Origin: Phenylobacterium glaciei
GTDB lineage: Bacteria; Pseudomonadota; Alphaproteobacteria; Caulobacterales; Caulobacteraceae
Assembly: GCF_016772415.1 (NCBI RefSeq)
Contig: NZ_JAGSGD010000001.1
Location: forward strand, 1,885,501 to 1,949,500
Reading direction: 5' to 3'
DNA length: 64,000 bases
Of the stretch, positions 16,031 to 25,166 are shown piece after piece. The notes under the pieces are model-generated. The model saw nothing but the letters and a program-made list of their open reading frames with translations, ran no database searches and had not been told where the DNA came from. The first letter of the stretch is position 1; every line of letters begins with the position of its first letter. The position numbers and the translations under genes are program-made.

Positions 16031-18115
16031 ATGTCCCAGGACCTCTTCCTCTCGGCGCTGCAGAAGGCCACGGCGGGAACCCTTGGCCTGGCGGAGCTGA
16101 TCAACACCGCCAACACGCTCAGCGTCACGGGCGCGGGCGACCAAGCCCAGCAGCTCTACAAGATCTGGGCGGCCTTTAATCCCGAGCATCCGCAGCTCTA
16201 TGTCGCCCACTTTAACCGCGGATGCCTGCAGACCCAGGCTGGCGATCTGGCCGGCGCCATCGAGGCCCTGACCGCCGCCATCACCCTCGATCCGGAATTC
16301 ATGCCCGGCTACATCAACCTGGGCGGGGTGCTGGAGCGCAACGGCCAGCCCGACGAGGCTATCTCGCTGTGGCAGACCGGCCTGCAGAAGGTCGCCGCCA
16401 TCACCGGACAGGGGTTCGACTACAAACTGTCGACCCTGAAGCAGCTGGCCCGCATCCTCGCCGACACCCAGAAGATCGAGGCCGCCGAGGCCATCCTGCG
16501 CGAGACCTTGGCTCTGGATCCTACCCAGCGCGACGTGATCGAACAGTACCTCGCCATGCGCCTGGTCCAGTGCAAGTGGCCGGTGGTCGAGCCGCTGCCG
16601 GGCCTGGACGCCCAGACGCAGGTGACCAACACCCATCCCCTCTCGCTGGCGGCCTATACCGACGACCCGCTGCTGCAGCTGGCCGCGGCCAGCCGCTATG
16701 TCGAGATGACCGCCGACTCTCCGTTGGAGCTTGCCGCCTCCGACCGCCGGCATGCGCCGGTGGATGTTCAGGGCCGCCGGCTGCGGGTGGGCTACATCTC
16801 CTCGGACCTGCGCGACCACGCCGTGGGCTATCTGATGGCCGAGCTGTGGGATCTGCATGACAAGGCCAAGGTCGAGGTCTTCGCCTATTACTGCGGCATC
16901 CCCTCGGTCGACGCGCTCACCCTGCGCACCCGCGGCGCGGTGGAGCACTGGACCGATATCCGTCCGATGACCGACGCCCAGGCGGCCGCGCAGATCGCGC
17001 AGGACGGCATCGACATCCTGGTGGACGTCAACGGCCACACACGGGAATCCCGCACCGGCGTCTTCGCCCTGCGGCCGGCCCCGATCCAGGTGAACTGGCT
17101 GGGCTATCCCGGCACCATGGGCAGCCCCTACCACCACTACATCGTCGCTGACGGCTGGATCGTGCCGCCCGGTTCGGAAATCTATTACTCCGAGAAGGTG
17201 GTGCGGCTGCCGTGCTACCAGCCCAACGACCGCAAGCGTTTCGTGGCGGCCGAGCGTCCGACCCGGGCGCAGGCTGGACTGCCGGACGACGCCTTCGTCT
17301 TCTGCTGCTTCAACGGCGCCCAGAAGATCAGCCGCGCCACTTTCGAACGCTGGCTGACCATCTTGAAGCGGGTGGAGGGCAGCGTGCTGTGGCTGCTGGA
17401 AAGCACCCCGGAAACTCACGCCCGCCTGCTGGCCTATGCGGCCGGGCAGGGGGTCGCGCCCGAGCGCCTGATCTTCGCCCCCAAGCTGCACAATTCCCTG
17501 CACCTGGCCCGCTATCCCCTGGCCGACCTGTTCCTCGACACCGCCGCCTATGGCGCCCACACCACCGCGTCGGACGCCCTGTGGATGGGGGTGCCGATGG
17601 TCACCCTGTCGGGACGCAGCTTCGCCGCCCGGGTCTGCGGCAGCCTGGTGCGCGCCTCGGGCCTGGTGGACCTGGTCTGCGCCAGCCCCGACGAGTATGT
17701 GGAGCGCGCCGTGACCCTGGGTCACGACCGGGCTCAGATCGCCGCCTACAAGGCCCAGCTCGAAGCCAACCGGGACACCTGCGACCTCTTCAACATGGAG
17801 AAGCTGGTCTCGAGCCTGGAGGACCTCTACGCGACCATGGTGGTGGACTATCAGCAGGGCGCCTTGCCGCGTCCCGACCTCACCAACCTGGACGTCTACA
17901 TGAAGGTTGGCGTCGACCACGATCATGAGGGTCAGGAGATCCTGGCGATGGAGGATTACCACGGTCTCTACAAGGCCAAGCTGGCAAGCCGCCATCTGGC
18001 CCGGCCGGTGGTGGCCGACAACCGGCTCTGGACCGCTCAGGACATCGCCCTGACGGACGGTGAGCCGGCGGTTCCCGAACCCCAGGCCCGCCTGCGCCGC
18101 GCCGCCGCCGACTGA
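16031..18115 (+). CDS. OGT/SPINDLY-type TPR protein glycosyltransferase (GT41)
   Basis: This 694-residue protein has N-terminal TPRs (about residues 15-180) and a C-terminal O-GlcNAc-transferase-like domain. The block RVGYISSDLRDHAVGYLM contains H263 (aligned by eye with the conserved His of human OGT, FGNHPTSHLM), FCCFNGAQKISRATF contains K432 at the place of the UDP-contacting Lys, and GAHTTASDALWMGVPMVT matches the OGT segment HTTGMDVLWAGTPMVT. Enzymes of this family glycosylate Ser/Thr (OGT) or Asn (HMW1C type) of cytoplasmic proteins using UDP-sugars. It follows the giant Ser/Thr/Asn-sequon-rich gene with a 175-base gap and is its most obvious modifier. Flagellin is the alternative target. 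A GAAGG-like site precedes the ATG at some distance. Confidence 0.88.
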   Translation: MSQDLFLSALQKATAGTLGLAELINTANTLSVTGAGDQAQQLYKIWAAFNPEHPQLYVAHFNRGCLQTQAGDLAGAIEALTAAITLDPEFMPGYINLGGVLERNGQPDEAISLWQTGLQKVAAITGQGFDYKLSTLKQLARILADTQKIEAAEAILRETLALDPTQRDVIEQYLAMRLVQCKWPVVEPLPGLDAQTQVTNTHPLSLAAYTDDPLLQLAAASRYVEMTADSPLELAASDRRHAPVDVQGRRLRVGYISSDLRDHAVGYLMAELWDLHDKAKVEVFAYYCGIPSVDALTLRTRGAVEHWTDIRPMTDAQAAAQIAQDGIDILVDVNGHTRESRTGVFALRPAPIQVNWLGYPGTMGSPYHHYIVADGWIVPPGSEIYYSEKVVRLPCYQPNDRKRFVAAERPTRAQAGLPDDAFVFCCFNGAQKISRATFERWLTILKRVEGSVLWLLESTPETHARLLAYAAGQGVAPERLIFAPKLHNSLHLARYPLADLFLDTAAYGAHTTASDALWMGVPMVTLSGRSFAARVCGSLVRASGLVDLVCASPDEYVERAVTLGHDRAQIAAYKAQLEANRDTCDLFNMEKLVSSLEDLYATMVVDYQQGALPRPDLTNLDVYMKVGVDHDHEGQEILAMEDYHGLYKAKLASRHLARPVVADNRLWTAQDIALTDGEPAVPEPQARLRRAAAD

Positions 18116-18156
18116 CCGATCCGCGCGCGTCTACGCGTGCCTGAACTGGAAGACGC

Positions 18157-20436
18157 ATGACTCGGAAGGTTCTCGAAGAGCTCCGCGCCCAGGGCTATAC
18201 GCCGGCCACCCTGCTGGACGTCGGCGCCAATATCGGCGGCTTCACGGCGGAATTCCTGCAGGTCTTCCCCGACTGCGCGCCGATCCTGGTGGAGCCCAAC
18301 CCCTTCTGCGAACCCGATCTGGAAAAGCTGGGCTTTGAGCGCCACATGGTGGCGGCCTCCGACAAGGCGGGCGTGGCCGAGCTGTTCCTCAGCCGGGACT
18401 GGCTGCAGTCCACAGGCGTCTCGCTCTATCGCGAGGACACCCACTATTTCCGCGACGAGAAGGTGCTGAAGCAGGCCGTGCCGACGGTGCGGATCGACGA
18501 CCTGTTCGCCGGCCGCCGCTTCGACTTCGTCAAGATCGACACGCAGGGCGCCGAGGTCGACGTCCTCAAGGGCGGGGCCAGCGTGCTGGCCGAGGCCGAC
18601 TACATCCTCCTTGAGGTCTCGATGGTCGAGTACAACATCGGCGGCGCCAAGGCTGAGGATGTGTTCGCCCAGCTGGAATCCATGGGTTTCCACTGCGCCG
18701 AGATCGTTGAGTTCCACCGCCTCGACGACGTGCGCGAGAACGGCCTGCTGCAGATCGACGTGCTGTTCGAGCGCCGCGCCAAGCGCGCCACCCCCTCGAC
18801 CCAGGCCCTGTTCGAGTTGGGCCAGGCGATGGTCGGCGAGGGGCGTACCGACGCCGCCCTGACCATCTTCGAGAATCTGGTGGCCCTGCGGCCCCGGGAC
18901 GAGGCGGCGCTGCGGGCCCTGATCGAGATCTACACGACCCAGGACCGCACCCTTGAGGTGCTGGAGGCCCTGCGCGCCATCCGGCTCAGCCGCGGCAACC
19001 CCGACAGCCTGCTGTCGGAGATCCAGGAGCGAGCCATGCCGGCGATCGGCAAGTTCAACGCCCACCTGGAGGCCGGCGAGACCGTCCAGGCCGAGCGTTA
19101 CGCCGCCGCCCTGGTGGCCCTGATCCCCAACAGCGAGCCGATGCTCACGGCTGCGATGAGCTGCAACCAGGTGCTCCGCCGTTGGGGCGAGGTGGAGCGC
19201 TATGCTCGCGCCCTGCTGAAGGTTGATCCCACCAACCCGACAGCCCAGGTCGTGATGGCCGCCGCCAATCGCACCGCGCCGCCCCCGCCGCCCGCCGATC
19301 CGGCCCTGGCGGAGATCGCCGACAAGATGGCTGCGGCCCTGGCGCCCGGCGACATGCACCCGCTGCTGCGTCTGCGCGACATCCACGACGTGGTCAGCCT
19401 GATCCTCTGCCGGCCGCTGACGCCCCAGAGCGAGGCGCAGATCGAGGCCATGCTGGCCGCGGCCGGCGCCCTGCAGGTGGTGGTGGATCCGGAGTCAGAA
19501 TGGGAGGGCTGGTATAAGCACTACCGCCTGCTACTGGACGCGGTGGATCTCGCCGCCGTAAGGGCGCCGACCCCGACGCCCGCCCCGGAATCCGACCTCG
19601 CCTTCGTTTCGGCGACGGGCGCGGCGATGGACTGGGACAGCGTGCGCGCCACCGCCGACCGGCTAGCGGTCAAGGCGGTGTTCTTCGCCGCCGCCGACGA
19701 GACCTATGTGGACCTCTACGCCCGCTGGTACGCGCTCTCGGTGCTGAAGTATTCCGACGTGCCGAGCCTGATCGTCATCCATGTGATCGGCGGCAAGGAC
19801 GAGCTGGCGGCCATCGCCGCGCGGGTGGGCATTACCGACGAGCGCCTGATCTTCGCCGGCGACGACTTCGATGCGGAAGCCGTGACCACCAAGGTCTATG
19901 ACGCCCCGCCCAAGGGCTTCATCGCCCGCCCGGTGGCCCATTTCCAATGCGTGCGGTTCCAGCGTCTGGGAACCCTGTTGGCGCGCCTGGAGCGGCCGGT
20001 CTTTGTCTCCGACATCGACCTGATCCTGCAGCGCGGCGTTTCCGATCTGCTGGCCCGCGCCGCTCCGGCCGATGTGATGTTCAACGAGAATGAGATCAGC
20101 TTCAACGCAGGCTCGCGGCTGACGGCCAACCTGCTGCTGGTGAATCCGACGCCTGACGCCCAGGTCTTCCTGGCCTTCCTGCGCGCCTATGTGGAACGCG
20201 AGCTGGCCAAGCCCGCCGTGACCCGCTGGATCGACCAGGTGGCCCTGATCTTCGCCCGCCACCACCTGATGGCCCGGGGGGCCGCCCCCAACATCGCCTA
20301 TTTCGACACCACGTCGGACATCAATAACGTGATGTATCCCTCCTATCAGGCCAACCCGTTCCGCTTCCTGTCCCTGTTCCACGGCTTCGACACCTCCAGC
20401 CTGGAGGGGGCCGGGGAGGGCGCCGCGGCGGAGTGA
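18157..20436 (+). CDS. FkbM methyltransferase - TPR - glycosyltransferase fusion
   Basis: The 759-residue product appears to join three parts. Residues 1-205 are a FkbM-type SAM methyltransferase, with motif I LLDVGANIGGFTAEF near residue 20 and FDFVKIDTQGAEVDVLKGG near 125-145. Residues about 210-330 are TPR-like helices. Residues about 505-750 resemble a nucleotide-sugar transferase, with VFVSDIDLIL (DxD-type, about residue 615) and WIDQVALIFARH later, as in GT77-like enzymes. The middle section about 330-500 is Pro/Ala-rich and unassigned. GGAAG lies 6 bases before the ATG. It is 41 bases after the OGT-like gene, so an operon is likely. Likely role: adding and O-methylating a sugar on a protein glycan; the GT part is the least certain. 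Confidence 0.75.
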   Translation: MTRKVLEELRAQGYTPATLLDVGANIGGFTAEFLQVFPDCAPILVEPNPFCEPDLEKLGFERHMVAASDKAGVAELFLSRDWLQSTGVSLYREDTHYFRDEKVLKQAVPTVRIDDLFAGRRFDFVKIDTQGAEVDVLKGGASVLAEADYILLEVSMVEYNIGGAKAEDVFAQLESMGFHCAEIVEFHRLDDVRENGLLQIDVLFERRAKRATPSTQALFELGQAMVGEGRTDAALTIFENLVALRPRDEAALRALIEIYTTQDRTLEVLEALRAIRLSRGNPDSLLSEIQERAMPAIGKFNAHLEAGETVQAERYAAALVALIPNSEPMLTAAMSCNQVLRRWGEVERYARALLKVDPTNPTAQVVMAAANRTAPPPPPADPALAEIADKMAAALAPGDMHPLLRLRDIHDVVSLILCRPLTPQSEAQIEAMLAAAGALQVVVDPESEWEGWYKHYRLLLDAVDLAAVRAPTPTPAPESDLAFVSATGAAMDWDSVRATADRLAVKAVFFAAADETYVDLYARWYALSVLKYSDVPSLIVIHVIGGKDELAAIAARVGITDERLIFAGDDFDAEAVTTKVYDAPPKGFIARPVAHFQCVRFQRLGTLLARLERPVFVSDIDLILQRGVSDLLARAAPADVMFNENEISFNAGSRLTANLLLVNPTPDAQVFLAFLRAYVERELAKPAVTRWIDQVALIFARHHLMARGAAPNIAYFDTTSDINNVMYPSYQANPFRFLSLFHGFDTSSLEGAGEGAAAE

Positions 20437-20492
20437 CACCCGCCCCACGGGTGGAAGACTCAGTCTAGGTTCGCAGCCTCCAAGCGGACCGG

Positions 20493-21449
20493 ATGGACAT
20501 GAAGCGCATATTGGTGACCGGGGGCGCCGGGTTTGTCGGCTCCCACCTCTGCGAACGTCTGGTCGAGGCGGGCCATGAGGTTCTGTGCGTCGACAACTAC
20601 TATACAGGTTCGCGGCGCAACGTGGCCCACCTGCTGGCCAATCCCAACTTCGAGCTGCTGCGTCACGACGTGACCTTCCCGCTCTTCGCCGAGGTGGACG
20701 AGATCTACAACCTGGCCTGCCCGGCCTCGCCGATCCACTACCAGTTCGACCCCGTGCAGACGACCAAGACCAGCGTGCACGGCGCCATCAACATGCTGGG
20801 CCTCGCCAAGCGCCGGAAGGCCAAGATCTTCCAGGCGTCGACCAGCGAGGTCTATGGCGACCCCACCATCCATCCGCAGGTGGAGGAGTACTGGGGCAAT
20901 GTGAACCCCATCGGCATCCGCTCCTGCTACGACGAGGGCAAGCGCTGCGCCGAGACCCTGTTCTTCGACTACCACCGCCAGCACAAGCTGCAGATCAAGG
21001 TGGCGCGGATCTTCAACACCTATGGCCCGCGCATGCATCCCAATGACGGGCGGGTGGTGTCGAACTTCATCATGCAGGCCCTGCGCGGCGAGCCGATCAC
21101 CCTCTATGGCGAGGGGCTGCAGACGCGGTCGTTCTGCTATGTCGATGACCTAGTGGAGGGGTTCATCCGGCTGATGGCCACCGGCGACGAGATCACCGGC
21201 CCGATAAACCTGGGCAATCCCGGCGAGTTCACCATCAAGGCCCTGGCCGAGATGGTGGTGGCCCAGACCGGGTCGAAGTCCACCATAACCTACCAGCCCC
21301 TGCCGTCGGACGACCCCAAGCAGCGCCAGCCCGACATCTCCAAGGCTCGCGCCCTGCTGGACGACTGGCAGCCCACCATCGCCCTGGAACAGGGCCTGGC
21401 TCGCACCATCGCCTATTTCGATGGCCTGCTGAAAAGCGGCGCGGCCTAA
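20493..21449 (+). CDS. UDP-glucuronate decarboxylase (UDP-xylose synthase), extended SDR
   Basis: This NAD-dependent enzyme would convert UDP-glucuronate to UDP-xylose in the cytoplasm. The 318-residue protein has GGAGFVGSH at residues 10-18, the diagnostic [10 protein letters not shown] block, STSEVYGDP, catalytic Y146 and K150 in SCYDEGKR, and [22 protein letters not shown], all typical of the Uxs family at its normal length. MKRI two codons downstream is an equally possible start. The gene lies between the methyltransferase-GT fusion and another methyltransferase and would supply the donor sugar for this glycosylation block. UDP-glucose dehydrogenase, which makes the substrate, is not in the window. 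Confidence 0.9.
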   Translation: MDMKRILVTGGAGFVGSHLCERLVEAGHEVLCVDNYYTGSRRNVAHLLANPNFELLRHDVTFPLFAEVDEIYNLACPASPIHYQFDPVQTTKTSVHGAINMLGLAKRRKAKIFQASTSEVYGDPTIHPQVEEYWGNVNPIGIRSCYDEGKRCAETLFFDYHRQHKLQIKVARIFNTYGPRMHPNDGRVVSNFIMQALRGEPITLYGEGLQTRSFCYVDDLVEGFIRLMATGDEITGPINLGNPGEFTIKALAEMVVAQTGSKSTITYQPLPSDDPKQRQPDISKARALLDDWQPTIALEQGLARTIAYFDGLLKSGAA

Positions 21450-21474
21450 ACCAAGCACCTGACGGGACGCGCGG

Positions 21475-22248
21475 ATGAACATCGACGAACAGGCCGCGGT
21501 CAACGCCGACATCTACCGCTTCGCCCAGGGCTACCTGCAGAAGCGCGGCTGGTTCGCGAGCCTGGGCGGCATTCCGCGCAATAACGAGGGCGTGGTCCCC
21601 TGGATCACCTACCCAGCCTATATCCAGCTCAAGCGGATCATCCGCCCCGACTTCAAGGTGTTCGAGTACGGCTGCGGCGGCTCGTCCCTCTGGTGGGCCA
21701 ACAATGTCGCCGCGGTCACCAGTGTCGAGCATGACAAGGCCTGGGGCGAAAACGTCTCCAACGCCGCCCAGCCGAACCTGACGGTCATCGTCCGCGAGAT
21801 GGGGGAGGCCGCCGACGCCGAGCGCATCGACGCCGTGGCCCCGTTCTTCGCCGCCCCCCCGGAACTGCCGCTCTCGCACAGCGACGAGCACAACATCATG
21901 CACGGTCTGATCTCGGAGACCTTCATCGCCTACGCCACCGAGATCATGGCGTTCCCGAAGGAATATTTCGACGTCATCGTCGTGGATGGGATGGCGCGCG
22001 CGCTCAGCGCCTGGATGGCTATCCAGTATCTCAAGCCCGGCGGCATCATCGTTTTCGATAACTCCGACCGCTGGCAGTACAACGGCGCCTACCGGATGCT
22101 GAGCGCCGCCGGCTTCCGCCGCATCGACTATTACGGCCCCGGTCCGGTGAACAAGATCGAGTGGTGCACCTCGCTGTTTGTCCGCGACCTGAACGTCTTC
22201 GACGCCAGCATCGACAGCCCCCACGGCGACTGCGACCTGGGCTGGTAG
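21475..22248 (+). CDS. Class I SAM-dependent methyltransferase
   Basis: The 257-residue protein contains a Rossmann motif I KVFEYGCGGSSLWWAN at about residues 60-75, an acidic residue ending the next strand (VTSVEHD), and FDVIVVDGMAR at about 163, as expected for a small-molecule or glycan methyltransferase. It starts 26 bases after the UDP-xylose synthase stop and ends the putative glycosylation operon. O-methylation of the sugar made by the preceding genes is a reasonable guess. Substrate unknown. Confidence 0.75.
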   Translation: MNIDEQAAVNADIYRFAQGYLQKRGWFASLGGIPRNNEGVVPWITYPAYIQLKRIIRPDFKVFEYGCGGSSLWWANNVAAVTSVEHDKAWGENVSNAAQPNLTVIVREMGEAADAERIDAVAPFFAAPPELPLSHSDEHNIMHGLISETFIAYATEIMAFPKEYFDVIVVDGMARALSAWMAIQYLKPGGIIVFDNSDRWQYNGAYRMLSAAGFRRIDYYGPGPVNKIEWCTSLFVRDLNVFDASIDSPHGDCDLGW

Positions 22249-22342
22249 GCGGGCGCGCCGCGGCCAAACAGCGCCAACGTCGTCGGCCGCTTGCCCCACT
22301 AGGCAGAATCGAGTCCTGCCGACCGGGTCGTGAGTTTCCCCC

Positions 22343-22357
22343 CGGCAAGTCGTGCCG
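22343..22357 (+). promoter_or_regulatory. ftr-like FlbD enhancer site
   Basis: CGGCAAGTCGTGCCG is a near-perfect dyad around a TC core, like Caulobacter ftr elements bound by the NtrC-type activator FlbD. It lies about 100 bases upstream of the sigma-54 promoter. Related sequences occur at 23500-23514 and 23530-23544 before the second flagellin gene. Confidence 0.6.
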
Positions 22358-22457
22358 AGGCGGCAAATCATCCCTGGTATGATTAATGCGGCCTTCGGTG
22401 GCCGCTCATATTAATCAATAAAAACAGCAGCTTAAAAAGTGAACGCGGACCCCAAAC

Positions 22458-22473
22458 TGGCCCGCCGCTTGCG
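22458..22473 (+). promoter_or_regulatory. Sigma-54 promoter of flagellin gene 1
   Basis: TGGCCCGCCGCTTGCG has GG (22459-22460) and GC (22471-22472) exactly 10 bases apart and the full TTGC -12 box. It is 80 bases before the start codon. The same architecture precedes the second flagellin gene. Confidence 0.8.
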
Positions 22474-22552
22474 AGAGTGTCGGCAAGGCGAAAAACCCGC
22501 CCCGCAGGCAAAAGCCGCAAACTCTCTCCCGACCAGAATGGAAGGATCCCAA

Positions 22553-23407
22553 ATGCCGTATAATTCGGTGAATACCAACGTGGGCGCGATGATCGCGCTC
22601 CAAAACCTCAATGCGACCAACTCCGATCTGTCGATGACTCAAAACCGGATCAATACTGGCAAGAAGGTGGCTAACGCCAAGGACAACGGCGCTATCTGGG
22701 CGATCGCTCAGAACCAGCGCGCGGCGTCCGGGTCGTTGAACGCCGTCCGGGATTCGCTGCAACGCAGCCAGTCCACGGTCGACGTCGCCATCGCTGGTGG
22801 GGAAACGGTTTCGGATCTTCTGCTTCAGATGAAGGAAAAGGCTCTGGCTGCGTCCGATAGCAGTCTGGACGGCGCGTCGCGCAATGCCCTGAACGAAGAC
22901 TTCATGGCCCTGCGCGACCAGATCCAGAAAGCTGTCAACAACGCGGCGTTCAACGGCGTGAATATGTTGAACGGAGCCGGTGTGGGCGGCGCGGTGACGA
23001 TCTCGGCCCTCGCCGATGAGTCTGGGCAATCCAGGCTCACGGTCTTGGCTCAGGATATGTCGCTCGGCTCGCCCACAAGCGCTGTGGCTTTGATCGCGAC
23101 GGATTCAATTGGGACCCAAACAGGCGCGGCCGCCATGATCACGACGATCGGGACTTCCATTGCGAATGTCTCGACCGCTCTGTCAAAGCTGGGCACGGGT
23201 TCCAAGTCGCTCGCAAACCACATGACCTTCATCAACAAGCTACAGGACGCGGTCGATGCCGGCGTGGGCAACCTCGTCGACGCCGACCTCGCCAAGGAGA
23301 GCGCAAGGCTCACCTCGCTGCAGACGAAGCAGCAACTCGGTGTCCAAGCGCTGTCGATTGCCAATCAAATGCCGCAGACGATTATGTCTCTGTTCCGCGG
23401 CGGTTAG
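22553..23407 (+). CDS. Flagellin (first of three)
   Basis: Flagellin polymerises into the filament after export by the flagellar type III system. This 284-residue protein has the conserved N-terminal D0/D1 ([17 protein letters not shown], then NRINTGKKV) and C-terminal D1/D0 ([31 protein letters not shown]) regions and only a short variable centre, as in Caulobacter Flj proteins. I choose the ATG at 22553, with GGAAGGA 5-7 bases upstream; the longer frame back to 22439 runs through the sigma-54 promoter and cannot be translated. Expression should be FlbD/sigma-54 dependent. It is about 80% similar by eye to the next flagellin. Confidence 0.93.
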   Translation: MPYNSVNTNVGAMIALQNLNATNSDLSMTQNRINTGKKVANAKDNGAIWAIAQNQRAASGSLNAVRDSLQRSQSTVDVAIAGGETVSDLLLQMKEKALAASDSSLDGASRNALNEDFMALRDQIQKAVNNAAFNGVNMLNGAGVGGAVTISALADESGQSRLTVLAQDMSLGSPTSAVALIATDSIGTQTGAAAMITTIGTSIANVSTALSKLGTGSKSLANHMTFINKLQDAVDAGVGNLVDADLAKESARLTSLQTKQQLGVQALSIANQMPQTIMSLFRGG

Positions 23408-23419
23408 GTTGGTCGCAGC

Positions 23420-23459
23420 GCCGGGCGGGCCCTCCCCCCACAGGGGGAACCCGCCCGGC
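23420..23459 (+). terminator. GC-rich terminator hairpin after flagellin 1
   Basis: A 10-bp stem, GCCGGGCGGG at 23420-23429 with CCCGCCCGGC at 23450-23459, encloses a second C-run/G-run pairing. It lies 13 bases after the stop codon. No long T run follows. Confidence 0.6.
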
Positions 23460-23499
23460 GAGCTCTTTGAACTGCTGGGCGCCGTTTGCCGCATGAGGT

Positions 23500-23544
23500 C
23501 GGCAATTTCTGCCCAAGCGCGGTTGAGGTAGGCAAGTCCTGCCG
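23500..23544 (+). promoter_or_regulatory. Pair of ftr-like sites upstream of flagellin 2
   Basis: CGGCAATTTCTGCCC at 23500-23514 and AGGCAAGTCCTGCCG at 23530-23544 resemble the site before flagellin 1. Their centres are 30 bases apart, about three helical turns, so activator dimers would face the same side. They lie about 90-130 bases upstream of the sigma-54 promoter. Confidence 0.6.
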
Positions 23545-23629
23545 AGCGCAAACGTCCCTAACAAGGGTTTAATCCAACCATTTCAATATCTTATGGCGGG
23601 CCAATAGCCCGTGGGCGTTCCGGCTGAGG

Positions 23630-23645
23630 TGGCCCGAAACTTGCT
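23630..23645 (+). promoter_or_regulatory. Sigma-54 promoter of flagellin gene 2
   Basis: TGGCCCGAAACTTGCT keeps GG (23631-23632) and GC (23643-23644) with 10 bases between and matches the -24 and -12 boxes of the first flagellin promoter base for base in TGGCCCG and TTGC. It is 73 bases before the start codon. Confidence 0.82.
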
Positions 23646-23717
23646 TTTAACCACGTGGGCAAAATGCCTACGGTCAGCAAAATGCAGACCGGTGACCTGA
23701 GAACAAGGACACCTCTG

Positions 23718-24560
23718 ATGCCGAATAGCGTCAATACCAACGTCGGGGCGATGATCGCCCTGCAAAACCTCAACATGACCAACTCCGACTTGATGACGGT
23801 CCAGAACCGCATCAACACCGGCAAGAAGATCGCTTCCGCCAAGGACAACGGCGCCATCTGGGCCATCGCCCAGAACCAGCGTGCGACCTCCGGCTCCCTG
23901 AACGCGGTCAAGGACTCCCTGCAACGCTCGCAATCGACCGTCGATGTCGCCATCGCCGGCGGTGAGGCCGTGTCCGATCTGCTCCTGCAGATGAAGGAAA
24001 AGGCCCTGGCCGCCTCCGACTCCAGCCTCGACACCGCTTCGCGGACCGCCCTGAACGAAGACTTCAAGGCTCTGCGCGACCAGATCGGCAAGTCGGTCTC
24101 CAACGCGACGTTCAACGGTGTGAACATGATCAACTCGGGCGGCACCACCATCGCGGCCCTGGCCAATGACGACGGCAGCTCCAAGCTGACCGTCTCGGCT
24201 CAGGACCTGTCTCTCGGGAGCACCATCCTGGGCGGCGGCTCTGGCCTCACGGCGACGTCCTCGATCGGCACGCAGACCACCGCGGGCGCTATGATCACCA
24301 CCATCGGCACCGCCATCGGCGCCGTTTCCACCGCTCTGTCGAAGCTCGGCACGGGGTCCAAGTCCATCGGGGCCCACCTGACCTTCATCAACAAGCTGCA
24401 GGACTCGATCGACGCCGGGGTGGGCAACCTCGTCGACGCCGACCTGGCCAAGGAAAGCGCACGCCTCACCTCGCTGCAGACCAAGCAGCAGCTCGGTGTC
24501 CAGGCGCTCTCGATCGCCAACAGCTCCTCTTCGGGTCTGCTCAGCCTCTTCCGCGGCTAG
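23718..24560 (+). CDS. Flagellin (second of three)
   Basis: The 280-residue protein starts [18 protein letters not shown] and ends [22 protein letters not shown], a complete flagellin of the short Caulobacter type. The start at 23718 follows GGACACC and gives the canonical N-terminus; the longer frame is upstream leader. It is a close paralog of the preceding gene, with differences concentrated in the centre and at the extreme C-terminus. Probably a major filament subunit under sigma-54/FlbD control. A stem-loop and then flaG follow. Confidence 0.93.
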   Translation: MPNSVNTNVGAMIALQNLNMTNSDLMTVQNRINTGKKIASAKDNGAIWAIAQNQRATSGSLNAVKDSLQRSQSTVDVAIAGGEAVSDLLLQMKEKALAASDSSLDTASRTALNEDFKALRDQIGKSVSNATFNGVNMINSGGTTIAALANDDGSSKLTVSAQDLSLGSTILGGGSGLTATSSIGTQTTAGAMITTIGTAIGAVSTALSKLGTGSKSIGAHLTFINKLQDSIDAGVGNLVDADLAKESARLTSLQTKQQLGVQALSIANSSSSGLLSLFRG

Positions 24561-24603
24561 GGCAGGCGCGCGAGGCGGAAACGCCTCGTCACCGGCCGGA
24601 CCT

Positions 24604-24633
24604 GGCGGGGAGGGCGAAGACATCCTCCCCGCC
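24604..24633 (+). terminator. Hairpin after flagellin 2
   Basis: GGCGGGGAGG (24604-24613) pairs with CCTCCCCGCC (24624-24633), a 10-bp stem with a 10-base loop, followed by GATTTCGG. A smaller hairpin, CGAGGCG-GAAA-CGCCTCG, sits just upstream at 24571-24588. Together they probably limit read-through into flaG while still allowing some. Confidence 0.55.
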
Positions 24634-24686
24634 GATTTCGGTCAAACAGGGACGTTCACGGGCCAGTCCCGTCAACGAAGGGAGAC

Positions 24687-24980
24687 ATGGAAACCAAGGC
24701 TACAAATCTGGCGGCCATCACCGACCAAAACCTCAATCAGCAATCGCATCAGCATCCCGCCGCGCCCGAAGCCGCCCCTCGCGCGGTCAAGATCGCCGAA
24801 GGGGCCGAAGACCAGGCGGATATTCGGCTGATCATCGAGGAGCAGGGCGGCACCTACGTCTACAAGACAGTCGACCGGCGGACCGGCGACATTGTGGCGC
24901 AGTATCCGAGGGAAGAACTCCTGAAGATGCGTGAGGAAGACGACTACGCCGCCGGCTCGGTCATCCGCGCCAAGGTCTGA
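24687..24980 (+). CDS. flaG: Flagellar protein FlaG
   Basis: The 97-residue protein has a disordered Gln/His/Pro-rich N-terminus and the conserved FlaG half with IEEQGGTYVYKTVDRRTGDIVAQYPREELLKM. FlaG proteins influence filament length in several bacteria and are usually encoded next to flagellin genes. AAGGGAG precedes the ATG by 3 bases. Its location between flagellins 2 and 3 is typical of the Caulobacter flagellin locus. Confidence 0.85.
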   Translation: METKATNLAAITDQNLNQQSHQHPAAPEAAPRAVKIAEGAEDQADIRLIIEEQGGTYVYKTVDRRTGDIVAQYPREELLKMREEDDYAAGSVIRAKV

Positions 24981-25166
24981 TCCAGGGGGTAACCGCCTCT
25001 GAAACCGAAGGAATTACTGCCCCGGGAAACCGGTCGGCAGGCGCTCGCATATGGGCGTTAACCTTCTGGACACCATGATTCCATAGCTTCCAGCGCAGGA
25101 AGACCGGTCCCACCGACTCGCAGAAGAGCCGGTTGAAGGGGGCGGGCGCGCCAAGGAGGCCGGGTC

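Larger units (their letters stand above)
22249..22552 (+). promoter_or_regulatory. Regulatory region of the first flagellin gene
   Basis: The 304-base gap holds an ftr-like site (22343-22357), a looser GGCAG...CTGCCG dyad at 22301-22321, the sigma-54 promoter at 22458-22473, and a leader with GGAAGGA before the ATG. The order enhancer, about 100 bases, -24/-12 matches the layout of late flagellar promoters activated by FlbD. I see no gene in it. Confidence 0.7.

Noticed and set aside
13222-16128. Long minus-strand frame (968 codons) running past the giant gene end
   Set aside because: Repeat antisense extended by chance through the hairpin region; no recognisable protein.
22439-22552. N-terminal extension of flagellin 1
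   Set aside because: It begins upstream of the sigma-54 promoter at 22458-22473 and would not be transcribed with the gene.
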